A stretch of 64,000 nt of DNA from Brevibacillus brevis (lineage in GTDB: Bacteria > Bacillota > Bacilli > Brevibacillales > Brevibacillaceae), in contig NZ_CP030117.1 in the NCBI RefSeq assembly GCF_001039275.2, positions 6,241,001 through 6,305,000 on the forward strand, given 5' to 3'. Made by a program: the position numbers and the translations under genes. This document shows positions 53,011 through 62,978 of this stretch, one piece after another. Numbering within the stretch: position 1 is the stretch's first letter; each line of letters begins with the position of its first letter. The notes below the pieces were generated by a model. The model ran no database searches, was not told the origin of the DNA, and was given only the letters and a program-made list of their open reading frames with translations.

Positions 53011-54198
53011 TCACTCATATCGCAACGCATCAATCGGATGGAGCCTCGCTGCCTTATGAGCCGGGTAGAGCCCAAAGAAAATACCGATGGCACTGGAGAA
53101 CCCGAAGGCGATTACGATACTTTCCCACGATAGTAGCGGCGGCACTTCGACATATTGCGAGGCAAACATGGCTGTCCCGATGCCGAGCAGCACGCCAATC
53201 GTTCCACCAATCAGACAGACGATCATCGATTCGATCAAAAACTGTAGCATAATATCTCCGTAACGCGCCCCTAACGCCTTGCGAATGCCGATTTCCCGCG
53301 TCCGCTCCGTGACGGATACGAGCATGATGTTCATGACGCCAATCCCACCGACAAACAGCGCAATCCCAGCTGCGACGCTAAAGATCGTGGTGAGCGTACC
53401 GGAAAAGGAATCCATCTCCCCCAGTGCGTTCTCGATACTATCGATTTGGTAGTAATTTTCGCGATCGTGCCTGCGGTTTAAGTACTTCTCTGTCTGCCTC
53501 TTGGCTGCTTCCATCGTTTCCTTCGACTTGGCTTTTACGGTTATCGTATGAACCATCTTCAACCCGTCTTTATTGTGCAGAAAGGTAATCGGCACATAGG
53601 CACCCTCGGATCGACCATTGTCAACCATCAGCTTGGCTTCCCTTACCACGCCAATAACGACGACTGATGCTGTTTCATAAGTCAAACGCTTGCCAATCGG
53701 GTCTTCACGCCCGAAAAGCCCTGCCGCTAACTTTTCGGTTAAAACGATAACAGGCTTCCCCTCTCTTACTTCCCTCTTAGTAAAATATCTGCCTGCAACT
53801 ATTTTCAAGTTTGGTTGAACCTTTAACAAATCCTCATTTGTTCCTTGTATATTTGCGTCCTGCCCCTTTTTTGGGCCACGAATCGTTCCATAATAAGAGG
53901 CGAACGGCACGGCCGCTTCAATGTAGGGCGATTGTTGGGGAAGTGCATAAGCATCCTCCACTGTCAAATCAGTAAGTTTGCTTCCTTGCCTCGGGTCCCA
54001 GCCAAAATAAACGCTGAAATTAGTTGCACCCAGCTTCTCCAACTGATCGTTATAGGCCTGTTGACTGCCGTTTCCTAGTGTAATCACAGCAATAACAGAC
54101 ATGATTCCGATGATGATCCCAGACATCGTCAAGGTAGCACGCAGCTTATTTGTCCCAATCCCTTCTAGAGCCGTACGAAAGCTTTCGAGTAAATTCAC
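53011..54198 (-). CDS. MacB/FtsX-type ABC permease
   Basis: A 395-residue permease with one N-terminal span, a MacB periplasmic-core domain (about 45-240) and three C-terminal spans forming the FtsX domain (GVMNIMLVSVTERTREIGIRKALGAR). It exports peptides or lipophilic compounds by mechanotransmission. The GTG start overlaps the ATPase stop by four bases. It is last in the MacA-MacB-type operon. Confidence 0.9.
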   Translation of the reverse strand: MNLLESFRTALEGIGTNKLRATLTMSGIIIGIMSVIAVITLGNGSQQAYNDQLEKLGATNFSVYFGWDPRQGSKLTDLTVEDAYALPQQSPYIEAAVPFASYYGTIRGPKKGQDANIQGTNEDLLKVQPNLKIVAGRYFTKREVREGKPVIVLTEKLAAGLFGREDPIGKRLTYETASVVVIGVVREAKLMVDNGRSEGAYVPITFLHNKDGLKMVHTITVKAKSKETMEAAKRQTEKYLNRRHDRENYYQIDSIENALGEMDSFSGTLTTIFSVAAGIALFVGGIGVMNIMLVSVTERTREIGIRKALGARYGDIMLQFLIESMIVCLIGGTIGVLLGIGTAMFASQYVEVPPLLSWESIVIAFGFSSAIGIFFGLYPAHKAARLHPIDALRYE

Positions 54199-54914
54199 GT
54201 GAGGATCACCTCCTCGGACGGAGTAGCAAACAAGCGCTTCTCCACTCGCTCATCTCGGATGATATGACCATCTCGAAACGTAATGACGCGCTCGGCATGC
54301 TGAGCGATATCCGCCTCGTGCGTGACGAGGAGAATCGTTACCCCTTGCGCATGCAACTCCTGAAAAATCGCCATGATCTCGATGCTGGAACGACTGTCCA
54401 GATTCCCTGTCGGCTCGTCAGCAAGTAAAATGGCTGGCTGGTTAACCAACGCTCTGGCGATAGCTACCCGCTGTCTTTGACCGCCGGACAGTTGCGTTGG
54501 TTTATGATCCATCCGCTGGCCGAGTCCGACACGCTGCAACGCCGCTTTCGCTCTTTTTTTGCGTTCTGTCATGCCGATGCCCGCATACATCATCGGCAAC
54601 TCTACGTTTCGCAGCGAAGTAGCACGTGGCAACAGATGAAACGATTGAAAGACAAAGCCGATTTTTTGATTGCGTACTTGCGCCAGCCCACTATCCTTCA
54701 ACTGCGTAACATCAATTCCATCCAAGACATACGCTCCGGAGGTTGGCCGATCCAGACAGCCCAGCATGTTCATAAACGTCGATTTTCCGGAACCAGAAGG
54801 TCCCACGATCGCCACGAATTCACCTTGAGCCACGTGGATATTGATATTTTGCAAAGCGAACAGCTCCAGCTCATCCGTCTTGTACTGTTTGGTTAACCCC
54901 TCAATGTTCAGCAT
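54195..54914 (-). CDS. MacB-type ABC ATPase
   Basis: A 239-residue ATPase of the LolD/MacB group. Walker A is GPSGSGKST, the Q-loop is FVFQSFHLL, the signature is LSGGQRQR, Walker B is ILLADEPTGNLD, and the H-loop is LLVTHEADIA. AAAGGAGG precedes the ATG. It partners with the FtsX-type permease. Confidence 0.93.
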   Translation of the reverse strand: MLNIEGLTKQYKTDELELFALQNINIHVAQGEFVAIVGPSGSGKSTFMNMLGCLDRPTSGAYVLDGIDVTQLKDSGLAQVRNQKIGFVFQSFHLLPRATSLRNVELPMMYAGIGMTERKKRAKAALQRVGLGQRMDHKPTQLSGGQRQRVAIARALVNQPAILLADEPTGNLDSRSSIEIMAIFQELHAQGVTILLVTHEADIAQHAERVITFRDGHIIRDERVEKRLFATPSEEVILT

Positions 54915-54926
54915 ATGTATCCTCCT

Positions 54927-56189
54927 TTACCCCGCAAACTCTTCGGGAGATGCTTGGAAGATCACTTCATTTTCTTGCAAGGTTTCCGGTGGATTCGCTA
55001 CCAGCTCTTCACTGCCATCCAATCCGCTTTCAATTTGGATAAACAATTCACTTTCAATTCCAGTCGTCACTTTTTTCTTCTTGGCCTTGCCATTTTCCGC
55101 TACCCAGACAAAAGAAGATCCATCTTGGTCCGTCACGACCGCCTCAATGGGGACTTGCATGGCGTTTGCTGCTTTTTGCAGGACGATGTTCACATCCACG
55201 TGAAAACCTGGCTTCAAATACTCCCTCGTCTCATTCAGATTGACAGCGACCGGCACTCTCGTACTCTCTCCATCCCGCTCTTTGCTGGTTACAGCTATAG
55301 GAGATATGCGCGACACCTTACCTTGCAACTGTTCTCCGCCTAAGGAAATGCCTGAGACCACCGCATCCTGTCCGATTTTGATTTTACGCAAGTCAGATTC
55401 TCCGACTCCTGCTTCGACCATAACATCATTGGTATCTCCAACCGTGAGAATTTCCTCGCCTTTACTTAGGTACTTCCCTTGTTTCACCTTCATGGAGAGC
55501 ACCGTCCCGTCAATCGGAGACACGATGCTGCTTTGCACACGTTGCTTTTCATATTTTGCTTTTTCCAAATTCAGCTTTTGAATTTGCGCCTCGTAGGAGC
55601 GAATCTCTGCCTTGTCTGGCCCTTTTTGCTTCAAAAGTAAATCTTGCTTCGCGACTCTTACTCTTGATTCCGCAGTCTGGAGCTTTTGCTTCGCCTCCTC
55701 TACAGCCTGTTGGGTAGACACGCCTGCGGTAAACAGCGATTGCGTTCGCTGGTAATCTTTTAATGCCGTTTGGTACTCGCGTTCATGCTGGGCAAGCTGC
55801 TCCTGCATTTTCGTGACTTCCTCAGGCTCCACACCTTTGGAGAGCCTTGCGATATTCGCTTCCTGAATGGTGATTTGCGCCTCGATATCCATGATTTCAT
55901 TGCTGACATCGGACATGTCGATATTGCCGATCACCTGCCCTTTCGTCACTTTGTCTCCCTCCTTGATGGAGAAATTCCGCAGATCGCCTGCATAGTTGGC
56001 GAACAATGTATGTTCATTTCGTACTTTGACCATGCCCGACGTCAAAATCGTGCTTTCCAAATCGGCCGTTACCACCGTTGATAACATGACAGGAATGCCA
56101 TTCTTCTTTTCTCCCGAAGAAGCTGCATAGCCGCCGAACCCGGCCACAAGCACGCCCACACCCAGCCAGATCCACAAACGTTTTTTCAT
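54927..56189 (-). CDS. MacA/HlyD-type membrane fusion protein
   Basis: A 420-residue protein with an N-terminal membrane anchor (7-25). A biotinyl-lipoyl-like domain (EGDKVTKGQVIGNIDMS; SPIDGTVLSMKVKQGKYLSKGE) flanks a helical coiled-coil hairpin (about 90-200). A beta-barrel and a C-terminal domain follow. It bridges the ABC exporter to the outside. GGGGAGG precedes the ATG. It is transcribed downstream of the kinase gene, across the 56.2-kb hairpin. Confidence 0.92.
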   Translation of the reverse strand: MKKRLWIWLGVGVLVAGFGGYAASSGEKKNGIPVMLSTVVTADLESTILTSGMVKVRNEHTLFANYAGDLRNFSIKEGDKVTKGQVIGNIDMSDVSNEIMDIEAQITIQEANIARLSKGVEPEEVTKMQEQLAQHEREYQTALKDYQRTQSLFTAGVSTQQAVEEAKQKLQTAESRVRVAKQDLLLKQKGPDKAEIRSYEAQIQKLNLEKAKYEKQRVQSSIVSPIDGTVLSMKVKQGKYLSKGEEILTVGDTNDVMVEAGVGESDLRKIKIGQDAVVSGISLGGEQLQGKVSRISPIAVTSKERDGESTRVPVAVNLNETREYLKPGFHVDVNIVLQKAANAMQVPIEAVVTDQDGSSFVWVAENGKAKKKKVTTGIESELFIQIESGLDGSEELVANPPETLQENEVIFQASPEEFAG

Positions 56190-56238
56190 ATTCCTTACCT
56201 CCCCAAAAACTTTAAACCCCGATCATTCTTAGCCAATC

Positions 56239-56324
56239 AAAAAACCCCACTTTTTCTATTACAGGTTCCACCCTGGCTCGTCACCCGATCAGGATAAGAA
56301 AAACTGTTAAAAGAAAAAGTGGGG
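56239..56324 (-). terminator. Long split hairpin terminator/attenuator before macA-type gene
   Basis: A perfect 13-bp inverted repeat, CCCCACTTTTTCT (56312-56324 on the minus strand) and AGAAAAAGTGGGG (56245-56257), is separated by 54 bases. TTTTTTG follows the second arm. It terminates the two-component transcript or attenuates the exporter genes. Confidence 0.7.
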
Positions 56325-56340
56325 TAATCCTTAAATTTTT

Positions 56341-57447
56341 TTAAAGTGAGGTCGTCTGTTCGTAAGGTAAGCGTATTTCAAAAACGGTGCGGATCAAATT
56401 GCTTTGCGCAGAAATCGTCCCTTCGTGGCGCTCGACGATATTTTTGGCGATAAACAGCCCAAGACCTGTGCTTCCGTTTTGATGACTTCGGGCCTTGTCA
56501 CCCGTGTAAAACATCTCAAAAAGATGCGGCAGCTCTTCCTCGGGAATTTCGTTTCCATAATTGATAATCTGTACAACGACCTCGTCACCCGCAAGAAAAC
56601 CGTTGATATCAACAAACTGACCATCGTGCCCGTAACGGATGGCATTGGTCATGATGTTCTCGAAAACACGTGCCAAGAGCTCGCCATCCCCGCAAACCGT
56701 CAATCGTGAAGCCACATTCATTCTGGTTTCCAACTGATTTTTTTCCAAAGAAGGATATAGCTCCTCGTTTAACTGCATGAGTAATTCACTCAGGTCAATC
56801 AGATTCTGTTGGATGGTGAGCATGCCGTAGTTCATTCTCGTAATTTCGAAGAGCTCATCGATCAGTTTTTCCAAACGCTGCGACTTGGTAAAAGCAATAT
56901 TCGTGTAATGTCGGGCTTGTTCCATTGTCAACTGCTCGTCCCGCAAAATGATGTCCAAATACCCTAAAACAGAAGTCAGTGGCGTCCGCAGGTCATGCGC
57001 CAGGTTTAAAACCAACTGATCCTTGCTGCTTTCGGCAAAATCTCCTCTTTGTACGGCTTCTTGCAATTTTTCACCCGCCAGATTGATGTCCTTGGCAATA
57101 TCTCCGAACTCATCGTTCGACGGTATTTGAACATGGTGGGTAAAGTCGCCGTTTGCAAGATGATGAATTCCTCTGGAAATCTCCTGAAAGTAGACGGCAT
57201 ACCGTTTGGTTAGCAAGAAGAAAAACAGTATGGCTAGTGGAACAAAAATAATCAGAAAGAAGTAAATGTCCCCTATTTCTCGCATAAAATAGCGAATCGG
57301 CGTCAACAAGCTTTCAAACCTTACCTGTGTTCGATAGTAAAACTGTAGCGTTTTAAAAATCACATACGTAACCGCACCAGATAGAAGCAGACTTAGGCCC
57401 AGAAGCTTGACCATTTGGAACCGAAAGCTCCGTATCATCTTAGCCAT
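56341..57447 (-). CDS. VanS-like sensor histidine kinase
   Basis: A 368-residue kinase. Two spans (about 12-32 and 60-80) flank a short extracytoplasmic loop, and a HAMP domain follows. The H-box is LNLAHDLRTPLTS, the N-box is FENIMTNAIRYG, and the G-boxes are NYGNEIPEE and GSTGLGLFIAKNIVERH. The start overlaps the regulator stop by eight bases. Confidence 0.93.
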   Translation of the reverse strand: MAKMIRSFRFQMVKLLGLSLLLSGAVTYVIFKTLQFYYRTQVRFESLLTPIRYFMREIGDIYFFLIIFVPLAILFFFLLTKRYAVYFQEISRGIHHLANGDFTHHVQIPSNDEFGDIAKDINLAGEKLQEAVQRGDFAESSKDQLVLNLAHDLRTPLTSVLGYLDIILRDEQLTMEQARHYTNIAFTKSQRLEKLIDELFEITRMNYGMLTIQQNLIDLSELLMQLNEELYPSLEKNQLETRMNVASRLTVCGDGELLARVFENIMTNAIRYGHDGQFVDINGFLAGDEVVVQIINYGNEIPEEELPHLFEMFYTGDKARSHQNGSTGLGLFIAKNIVERHEGTISAQSNLIRTVFEIRLPYEQTTSL

Positions 57448-58141
57448 GAAAGGAATACCCTACTCCCCAGACCGTTTTAATCCACTTGTTTTTGGTTTTT
57501 TCTTCTCCCAGCTTCTTTCGCAAGGTGCGAATGTGCACCATGACTGTATTGCAGCCTTCATAGTACGCTTCGCCCCACACCTGCTGGAAAATATTATCCG
57601 CGCTAAACACCTTCTTTGGATAGCTGGCCAGCAGGTAGAGAATATCAAACTCTTTCGGTGTTAACTCAATCGTTTCTCCGTACAGGCTCACGGTTCGCTG
57701 CTCTGGATAAATGATAAGTCCACCTGCCTCTACGACCTTGTTACTCGCTACTGCTACTGCTGGTTGATTCAACTGCTTAAAGCGCCGCAGTTGGGCATTC
57801 ACACGAGCGACTAATTCCATTGGATTGAATGGCTTGGTCATATAATCATCTGCGCCCATCACCAAGCCCGAGATTTTATCCAGATCGGATGTCTTGGCAC
57901 TCAAAAAGATGATCGGCATATTGTGCTGTTCGCGAATGAGCCGGGTGACCTCATAGCCATCCAGCCCAGGCATCATGATATCGAGGATCGCCAAATCAAT
58001 CGAATGGGTCTGTACAGCTTGGAGTGCTGCCTTTCCATCCGCTGCGATTATTGTGTGGTAACCTTCTTTTTTCACATGCAAGGCAACGAGCTCAGCAATC
58101 TCCGCTTCATCGTCGGCGATCAATATGGTGACGTGCTTCAT
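57440..58141 (-). CDS. VanR/OmpR-family response regulator
   Basis: A 233-residue regulator. The receiver has acidic pocket ADDEAEI, phospho-Asp in LAILDIMMPGLDGYE, and Lys in DDYMTKPFNP. The OmpR winged helix contains ELTPKEFDILYLLASYPKKVFS and TVMVHIRTLRKKLGEE. ATG 58141 is preferred; the frame from 58231 adds 30 residues that do not fit the family. It probably regulates the adjacent MacAB-type exporter. Confidence 0.93.
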   Translation of the reverse strand: MKHVTILIADDEAEIAELVALHVKKEGYHTIIAADGKAALQAVQTHSIDLAILDIMMPGLDGYEVTRLIREQHNMPIIFLSAKTSDLDKISGLVMGADDYMTKPFNPMELVARVNAQLRRFKQLNQPAVAVASNKVVEAGGLIIYPEQRTVSLYGETIELTPKEFDILYLLASYPKKVFSADNIFQQVWGEAYYEGCNTVMVHIRTLRKKLGEEKTKNKWIKTVWGVGYSFHG

Positions 58142-58260
58142 CGTTTTTCCCATCCCTTGTATACATTTCCTACCATTATAGCAGGTATGAAATAACTTTT
58201 CTGTTATCACACGTAGAGCTTGATCATACAATTATGGGTAATAATTACTTTCAGTTTCTT

Positions 58261-58290
58261 TTGACTTTGCAGACTTTTCTATATTACTAT
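58261..58290 (+). promoter_or_regulatory. Candidate sigma-A promoter of the glutamine-type importer
   Basis: TTGACT (58261-58266), an 18-base spacer, and TACTAT (58285-58290). It is upstream of the binding-protein gene. Confidence 0.4.
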
Positions 58291-58337
58291 ATTCATGTCC
58301 ATATCATATCTATCATAAATATACTTGGGGGTAATTT

Positions 58338-59123
58338 ATGAAAAAACTAATGTTTGCTGTTGTTTCTGGTTTGTTGGCACTAACGGTAAGTGCGTGTGGC
58401 ACTGGCACGGATCAAGCGGCCTCGACATCTGGGCAATCCGGTGCGACGAAGTACGTGTTTGGTACAGATGCAACATACCCACCCTTTGAGTTTGAAAAAG
58501 ACGGAAAATACGTGGGAATTGACATCGACCTGATCAATGCAATCGCCAAAGAAGAAGGCTTTGAGGTAGAAATTAAGCCGATGGACTTCAAAGGAATCAT
58601 TCCGGCTGTTCAAGCGAAGCAATTGGACGGTGCCATTGCAGGGATCAGCATCAATGATAAGCGCAAAGAAATTTTGGATTTCTCTGAACCTTACTATCAA
58701 GCAGGTCTTTCCTTGGTCGTACGTGAGGACAACACAACGATCAATGGAGAGGCAGACTTGGCTGGCAAAACGATTGCGATCAAAAAAGGCACGACTGGCG
58801 CGACCTTTGCTGATGAGCTCGGGAAAAAGTACGGAGCGACTGTCAAATACTTTGACGATAGCCCTTCCATGTTCCAAGAGGTTCAGAACGGCAACGCTGA
58901 TGTAACCATCGAAGACTATCCGGTTATCTCTTATAAAATTGCGGTAGACCCTGCTTCCAAACTAAAAATTGTAGGCGATCGTCTCAATGGTGACCACTAC
59001 GGCATCGCGGTATTAAAAGGGAACAAAGATCTGCAGGACAAACTCAACTCCGGTCTGAAGAAGCTGAAAGAGAACGGGAAATACGACGAAATCATCAACA
59101 CATACTTGAACACGAAAAAGTAA
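58338..59123 (+). CDS. Glutamine-type ABC substrate-binding lipoprotein
   Basis: A 261-residue lipoprotein (lipobox TVSAC, Cys at residue 20) of the GlnH/SBP_bac_3 family. It has DATYPPFEFEKDGKYVGIDIDL and GISINDKRKEILDFSEPYY, with the ligand carboxylate site in KKGTTGATFA. It is secreted and membrane-anchored. TTGGGGG precedes the ATG. An attenuator-like hairpin follows before the permease. Confidence 0.93.
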   Translation: MKKLMFAVVSGLLALTVSACGTGTDQAASTSGQSGATKYVFGTDATYPPFEFEKDGKYVGIDIDLINAIAKEEGFEVEIKPMDFKGIIPAVQAKQLDGAIAGISINDKRKEILDFSEPYYQAGLSLVVREDNTTINGEADLAGKTIAIKKGTTGATFADELGKKYGATVKYFDDSPSMFQEVQNGNADVTIEDYPVISYKIAVDPASKLKIVGDRLNGDHYGIAVLKGNKDLQDKLNSGLKKLKENGKYDEIINTYLNTKK

Positions 59124-59124
59124 A

Positions 59125-59147
59125 AGGCGCAAGACGCGCCTTTTTTT
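59125..59147 (+). terminator. Attenuator between binding-protein and permease genes
   Basis: AGGCGC/GCGCCT hairpin with seven T. It should lower permease and ATPase expression relative to the binding protein. Confidence 0.75.
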
Positions 59148-59174
59148 CACCTTAGAAAGAATGGAGTTGTCCAA

Positions 59175-59828
59175 ATGAGCAGTAGTTGGGATGTCATTGT
59201 CGATGCTCTTCCTGTCTTGGCCCAAGGCTCTGTGGTCACGTTAAAAATAACGGTCATTTCCCTGTTTTTTGCTCTCTTAATCGGATTGCTTTTTGGTTTA
59301 ATGAGCACCAGCCGCTCCAAAATACTCCGTGGCATTGCAACCGCTTACGTTGACTTTCTCCGCGGCACACCGCTGTTGGTTCAAATCTTCTTTATTTATT
59401 TTGGCTTGCCGCCCGTCCTTGATATCAAAATTCCAGAGACAACCGCAGGTATTCTTGCGCTCAGCCTCAATGCCGGAGCCTACCTGGCTGAAATTTTCCG
59501 CGGAGGGATTCTCTCCATCGATAAAGGGCAGATGGAAGCAGCTCGCTCCCTCGGACTCACGCACGGAAAAGCCATGCGCCTGGTTATCTTGCCTCAGGCT
59601 GTTCGCCGCATGATTCCTGCCTTCGTCAACCAATTCATCGTGACGCTAAAAGACACCTCGCTCCTAACGGTCATTGGTATCCGTGAACTGATGAACAGTG
59701 GTGAGATTATCATTTCTAGCAACTTCCGTTCATTCGAAATTTGGGCTGTAGTAGCGGTCTTCTATTTCCTGATGATATACATCCTCAGTCTGCTATCCCG
59801 TTCCCTTGAGAGGAGGTTCGCGAAATGA
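59175..59828 (+). CDS. Glutamine-type ABC permease
   Basis: A 217-residue GlnP-type permease with about five spans and the EAA loop [22 protein letters not shown]. The stop overlaps the ATPase start by four bases (ATGA). Confidence 0.93.
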   Translation: MSSSWDVIVDALPVLAQGSVVTLKITVISLFFALLIGLLFGLMSTSRSKILRGIATAYVDFLRGTPLLVQIFFIYFGLPPVLDIKIPETTAGILALSLNAGAYLAEIFRGGILSIDKGQMEAARSLGLTHGKAMRLVILPQAVRRMIPAFVNQFIVTLKDTSLLTVIGIRELMNSGEIIISSNFRSFEIWAVVAVFYFLMIYILSLLSRSLERRFAK

Positions 59829-60547
59829 TTCATGTAGAGAATTTGAAAAAGAGCTTTGGCTCGCTGGAAGTCTTAAAAGACATCTCAACTACCATTGAAG
59901 AGCGCGAAGTTGTCTGTGTCATTGGTCCCTCCGGCTCGGGAAAAAGTACGTTTCTGCGCTGCCTGAACCAGTTGGAGGAGGTGACATCCGGCAAAATCAC
60001 CATTGAGGGCATGGAGGTTACCTCCCCCAAAGTGGACATTAACAAGCTGCGAGAGCGTGTCGGCATGGTGTTTCAGCGGTTCAATCTCTTCCCGCATCTC
60101 ACTGTTTTGGAAAACATTATGCTCGCACCCAAGCACGTCAAAAATTCAGAGCGCCAGCAAAATGAACAAAAGGCGCTGCAACTCCTCAAAAAAGTAGATT
60201 TGGCGGACAAGCGAGACGTGTATCCAGATCGGTTGTCTGGTGGTCAACAGCAGCGCGTAGCCATTACCCGTGCGCTCGCCATGGACCCTCATATCATGCT
60301 GTTCGATGAACCTACCTCTGCACTCGACCCGGAAATGGTAGGCGAAGTTCTTCAGGTGATGAAGGATTTGGCCAAAGAAGGAATGACGATGGTCGTGGTT
60401 ACGCATGAGATGGGCTTCGCCCGTGAAGTAGCCGATCGCGTGATCTTCATGGATGGCGGATACATCGTAGAAGAAGGCACGCCTGCCGAGATTTTTGACA
60501 ATCCCCAGCATGAGAGAACCAAGGCGTTTCTCAGTAAGGTGCTATAG
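59825..60547 (+). CDS. Glutamine-type ABC ATP-binding protein
   Basis: A 240-residue ATPase, very similar in layout to that at 15610-16332. Walker A is GPSGSGKST, the Q-loop is [10 protein letters not shown], the signature is LSGGQQQR, and Walker B is [12 protein letters not shown]. It completes the three-gene importer. Confidence 0.94.
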   Translation: MIHVENLKKSFGSLEVLKDISTTIEEREVVCVIGPSGSGKSTFLRCLNQLEEVTSGKITIEGMEVTSPKVDINKLRERVGMVFQRFNLFPHLTVLENIMLAPKHVKNSERQQNEQKALQLLKKVDLADKRDVYPDRLSGGQQQRVAITRALAMDPHIMLFDEPTSALDPEMVGEVLQVMKDLAKEGMTMVVVTHEMGFAREVADRVIFMDGGYIVEEGTPAEIFDNPQHERTKAFLSKVL

Positions 60548-60548
60548 A

Positions 60549-60599
60549 CAAGCAACGGGCATGATGCGATTTTTCATCCATCATGCCCGCTTGTTTTTT
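60549..60599. terminator. Terminator of the glutamine-type importer operon
   Basis: CAAGC-ACGGGCATGATG / CATCATGCCCGCTTG hairpin followed by TTTTTTC. Confidence 0.9.
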
Positions 60600-60612
60600 C
60601 TATGAAACTACC

Positions 60613-62304
60613 TCACACATACTCATGCGCCAGCATCAAAAACACGCTGGACGTCCATGTAAATGCCCGATCCCTCAAGCCATCACCTGTCAGTGCATCG
60701 AAGTTTTCCGCCATGCCACTGCGTGCTGCCATTCGGCAAAAACGTCTGGCAATCTCCTGGGAAAACTCTACTTCACCTGCTCGCCGCAATCCATCGACCA
60801 ATAGCATCGTTACTGGCGCCCAGATCGGGCCTAACCAGTAGCCATCAGCGCGGTAGAAGGAGCTGGTTGGACTCTCCGTAGCCAGACCATTCTCGGTCAA
60901 AAATCGCTCCTGCAAGTCCGCAATCAGCTTGGCCCGGATGTCTTTTGGCAGCTTTTCACCAAGCACCAGAGGCATATAACGAATCAAGCTGTCTCCTTGG
61001 GTAGGCTGATCGCTGCCAGAGTGGGTCGCGAAGAAGTTTTCGCCATTCCAGTGCTTCTCTAGGAGGCGTTGCAGCGTCATTTCCGCCTTTTCCTGCCACT
61101 TCGCTGCCTCTTCAGGACAGCCCAATCTCTTCGCCAAATCCGCCAGCACATCCATTTGCAGAATCAAATACGCAGGCAAGTCCGGGCTTTCAATCGGTGC
61201 CCCATCGAGGAAAATCGTGCTGTTGTCCCAGCCGCAGTCATAGCCATGATTGTACTGCGGAATTCCGTCCTGATCATCATCGCGATAACGGAACCACCAG
61301 TCGGTCCAGCGACAAAGCGGCTCGTACACCTCTTCTAGCATCTCGTTTGTAATCGCTTCGTTCCGATCCAGCATCCAGCGCAGCGTCCAGCCGTGAATCG
61401 GAGGCTTGCAGCAATTCCACAGCGCATACCGATCATTGATAAAATCGGGGAAGACACCACTTTCGTCCTGCCTGTCGATAAAGATCATGAGCTGATCCCA
61501 CGCCAGCGGCAGGTTTGCTCGCGTCAGTGCCATCGCATTGAAGCAATGATCCCAGCTCCAGATATTCGTCATCCAGTTTTTGGACATGTACATCGCAGAC
61601 CGCGGCAGATAGCCTTCAGGTCTCACCACACAAGACCAGGTGATGTACGCCGCGAGCTCTCGTGCTTCACTCAAGCCCTCGCGATGCTCCTCAGATACAG
61701 AAAGGGTCCGTTCCAGCCACTCGTCGTACTCTTTTTTTACCTGCTCCCATCCATCGGCAAAGGCAGGATAGCTGCGCTCCTTCCATACCGTGTGGAACTC
61801 CTCCCATACGCCTTCCAGTACACCAGTTTCCTCGTCGGGAAGAAAGGTTACGCTCACTTGCTGTTCACGTGATGCCTTCGTAGGGTTGACCACCAGCGCT
61901 CCAGCAAGCGGAGTCACTCGCAAGCGAATTTCCGTGGAAAAGTGATTGATTTCCCAGCATCCGGCTCCTGCTTGAATCGCGTAGTCTGCTGCCGTCGATT
62001 CCAGCACGAGTCGCAAACCAACGCCTTGACCACGCATCTGCACCACCTGCGGCTCGCTCATGCACAGCTTCACTTCGCCTTTATCCCCGTAGAGACGCAG
62101 CAAGGTTGGCGTAGCCTCCGTCTCAAATGGAACCGCCACACCATCGGCTACCATTTCTATTCGAAAAATCGCGCCATCGTGGTTGTCTCCTCCACGAATA
62201 TTGCGCAAATACAGCCCTTCTGCTCGTTTGGTGTTACCCAGACGCGAGAGTACGAGATATGACCCGTATCGGCTAAAAGGAACGATTCCCAAATCAAACT
62301 GCAT
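60613..62304 (-). CDS. GH63/MGH1-like (alpha/alpha)6 glycoside hydrolase
   Basis: A 563-residue cytosolic protein. The N-terminal beta domain (to about 190) is followed by an (alpha/alpha)6 barrel with NWMTNIWSWDHCFNAMAL (catalytic Asp region), DESGVFPDFIND, PPIHGWTLRWML and YDCGWDNSTIF. The last stretch reads FYRADGYWLGPIWAP. Relatives cleave alpha-glucosides or mannosylglycerate-type compounds. ATG 62304 follows GAGGTG and overlaps the DUF624 gene end by 11 bases. Position after sugar permeases implies it hydrolyses the imported oligosaccharide. Confidence 0.88.
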   Translation of the reverse strand: MQFDLGIVPFSRYGSYLVLSRLGNTKRAEGLYLRNIRGGDNHDGAIFRIEMVADGVAVPFETEATPTLLRLYGDKGEVKLCMSEPQVVQMRGQGVGLRLVLESTAADYAIQAGAGCWEINHFSTEIRLRVTPLAGALVVNPTKASREQQVSVTFLPDEETGVLEGVWEEFHTVWKERSYPAFADGWEQVKKEYDEWLERTLSVSEEHREGLSEARELAAYITWSCVVRPEGYLPRSAMYMSKNWMTNIWSWDHCFNAMALTRANLPLAWDQLMIFIDRQDESGVFPDFINDRYALWNCCKPPIHGWTLRWMLDRNEAITNEMLEEVYEPLCRWTDWWFRYRDDDQDGIPQYNHGYDCGWDNSTIFLDGAPIESPDLPAYLILQMDVLADLAKRLGCPEEAAKWQEKAEMTLQRLLEKHWNGENFFATHSGSDQPTQGDSLIRYMPLVLGEKLPKDIRAKLIADLQERFLTENGLATESPTSSFYRADGYWLGPIWAPVTMLLVDGLRRAGEVEFSQEIARRFCRMAARSGMAENFDALTGDGLRDRAFTWTSSVFLMLAHEYV

Positions 62305-62950
62305 ATGTCTCACCTCGAGGTTGCTTCGTCGATCGTTTACGATCGCGCTTTTCCAGCAGACGATTCATTCTGGCGTTCAACCACCAGACAGGCAGGCTCG
62401 CTCCCAGCAAGATCGGCAAAACGGGAATCGCCAGCAAGAGAATCAAGAGAAGGAGCAAGCCTCCCATCGTGACGAGCGAATGCACCGGAAAGGCCGCAAC
62501 CAGCCAAAACGATTGCTTGAGCGTCCTCTTCACGTCTGAATTCTCCCGAACAAGCAGGGAAAAAGCGTGGCAAGAGGTAGCCGCATGCAAGAATCCGATC
62601 CCCGCAAAAACAGCCGCAATCGAGAGCCCCCACAGTGTACCAAAGCGAAGGAAAAACACCACATCGCCCCACAGGATGGCCCCCGTTAGCACCGTCCCTG
62701 CACCAAGCCATTGGCTCCTCCAGAAGTAGTGGCGAAAAGCATGCCAGAAGGCGGACAAAAGCCCACGGTCATTCCACTTGCCGCTAAGTACGTCGTACAG
62801 AGCGGCTGTCGCTGGGAAAATTCCAAAGACGATGCCTCCCATGAGCGTACATGCCACCCACATGAGATGCGCTGCCGCCATCCGCAACAATCGCTCACCA
62901 AATTGATGAAATGACCATGCCCATCCTTCCCATTTCGCCCGATTCCCCAC
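62294..62950 (-). CDS. DUF624 (YesL-type) membrane protein
   Basis: A 218-residue protein with five or six spans and the family pattern near the N-terminus (LMWVACTLMGGIVFGIFPATAALYDV). In Bacilli these proteins are encoded with CUT1 sugar transporters, as here, but their role is unclear. The start is GTG 62950 with AAGGAGG; the longer frame to 62992 would overlap the permease gene. Confidence 0.85.
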   Translation of the reverse strand: MGNRAKWEGWAWSFHQFGERLLRMAAAHLMWVACTLMGGIVFGIFPATAALYDVLSGKWNDRGLLSAFWHAFRHYFWRSQWLGAGTVLTGAILWGDVVFFLRFGTLWGLSIAAVFAGIGFLHAATSCHAFSLLVRENSDVKRTLKQSFWLVAAFPVHSLVTMGGLLLLLILLLAIPVLPILLGASLPVWWLNARMNRLLEKRDRKRSTKQPRGETYAV

Positions 62951-62978
62951 TGTAGCTCCCTCCTTACTTGATAGCCTC

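Noticed and set aside
59125-59147. Glutamine-type binding protein as a separate single-gene unit
   Set aside because: The hairpin is weak (6 bp), and the permease and ATPase match the same importer class without their own clear promoter, so attenuation is more likely.
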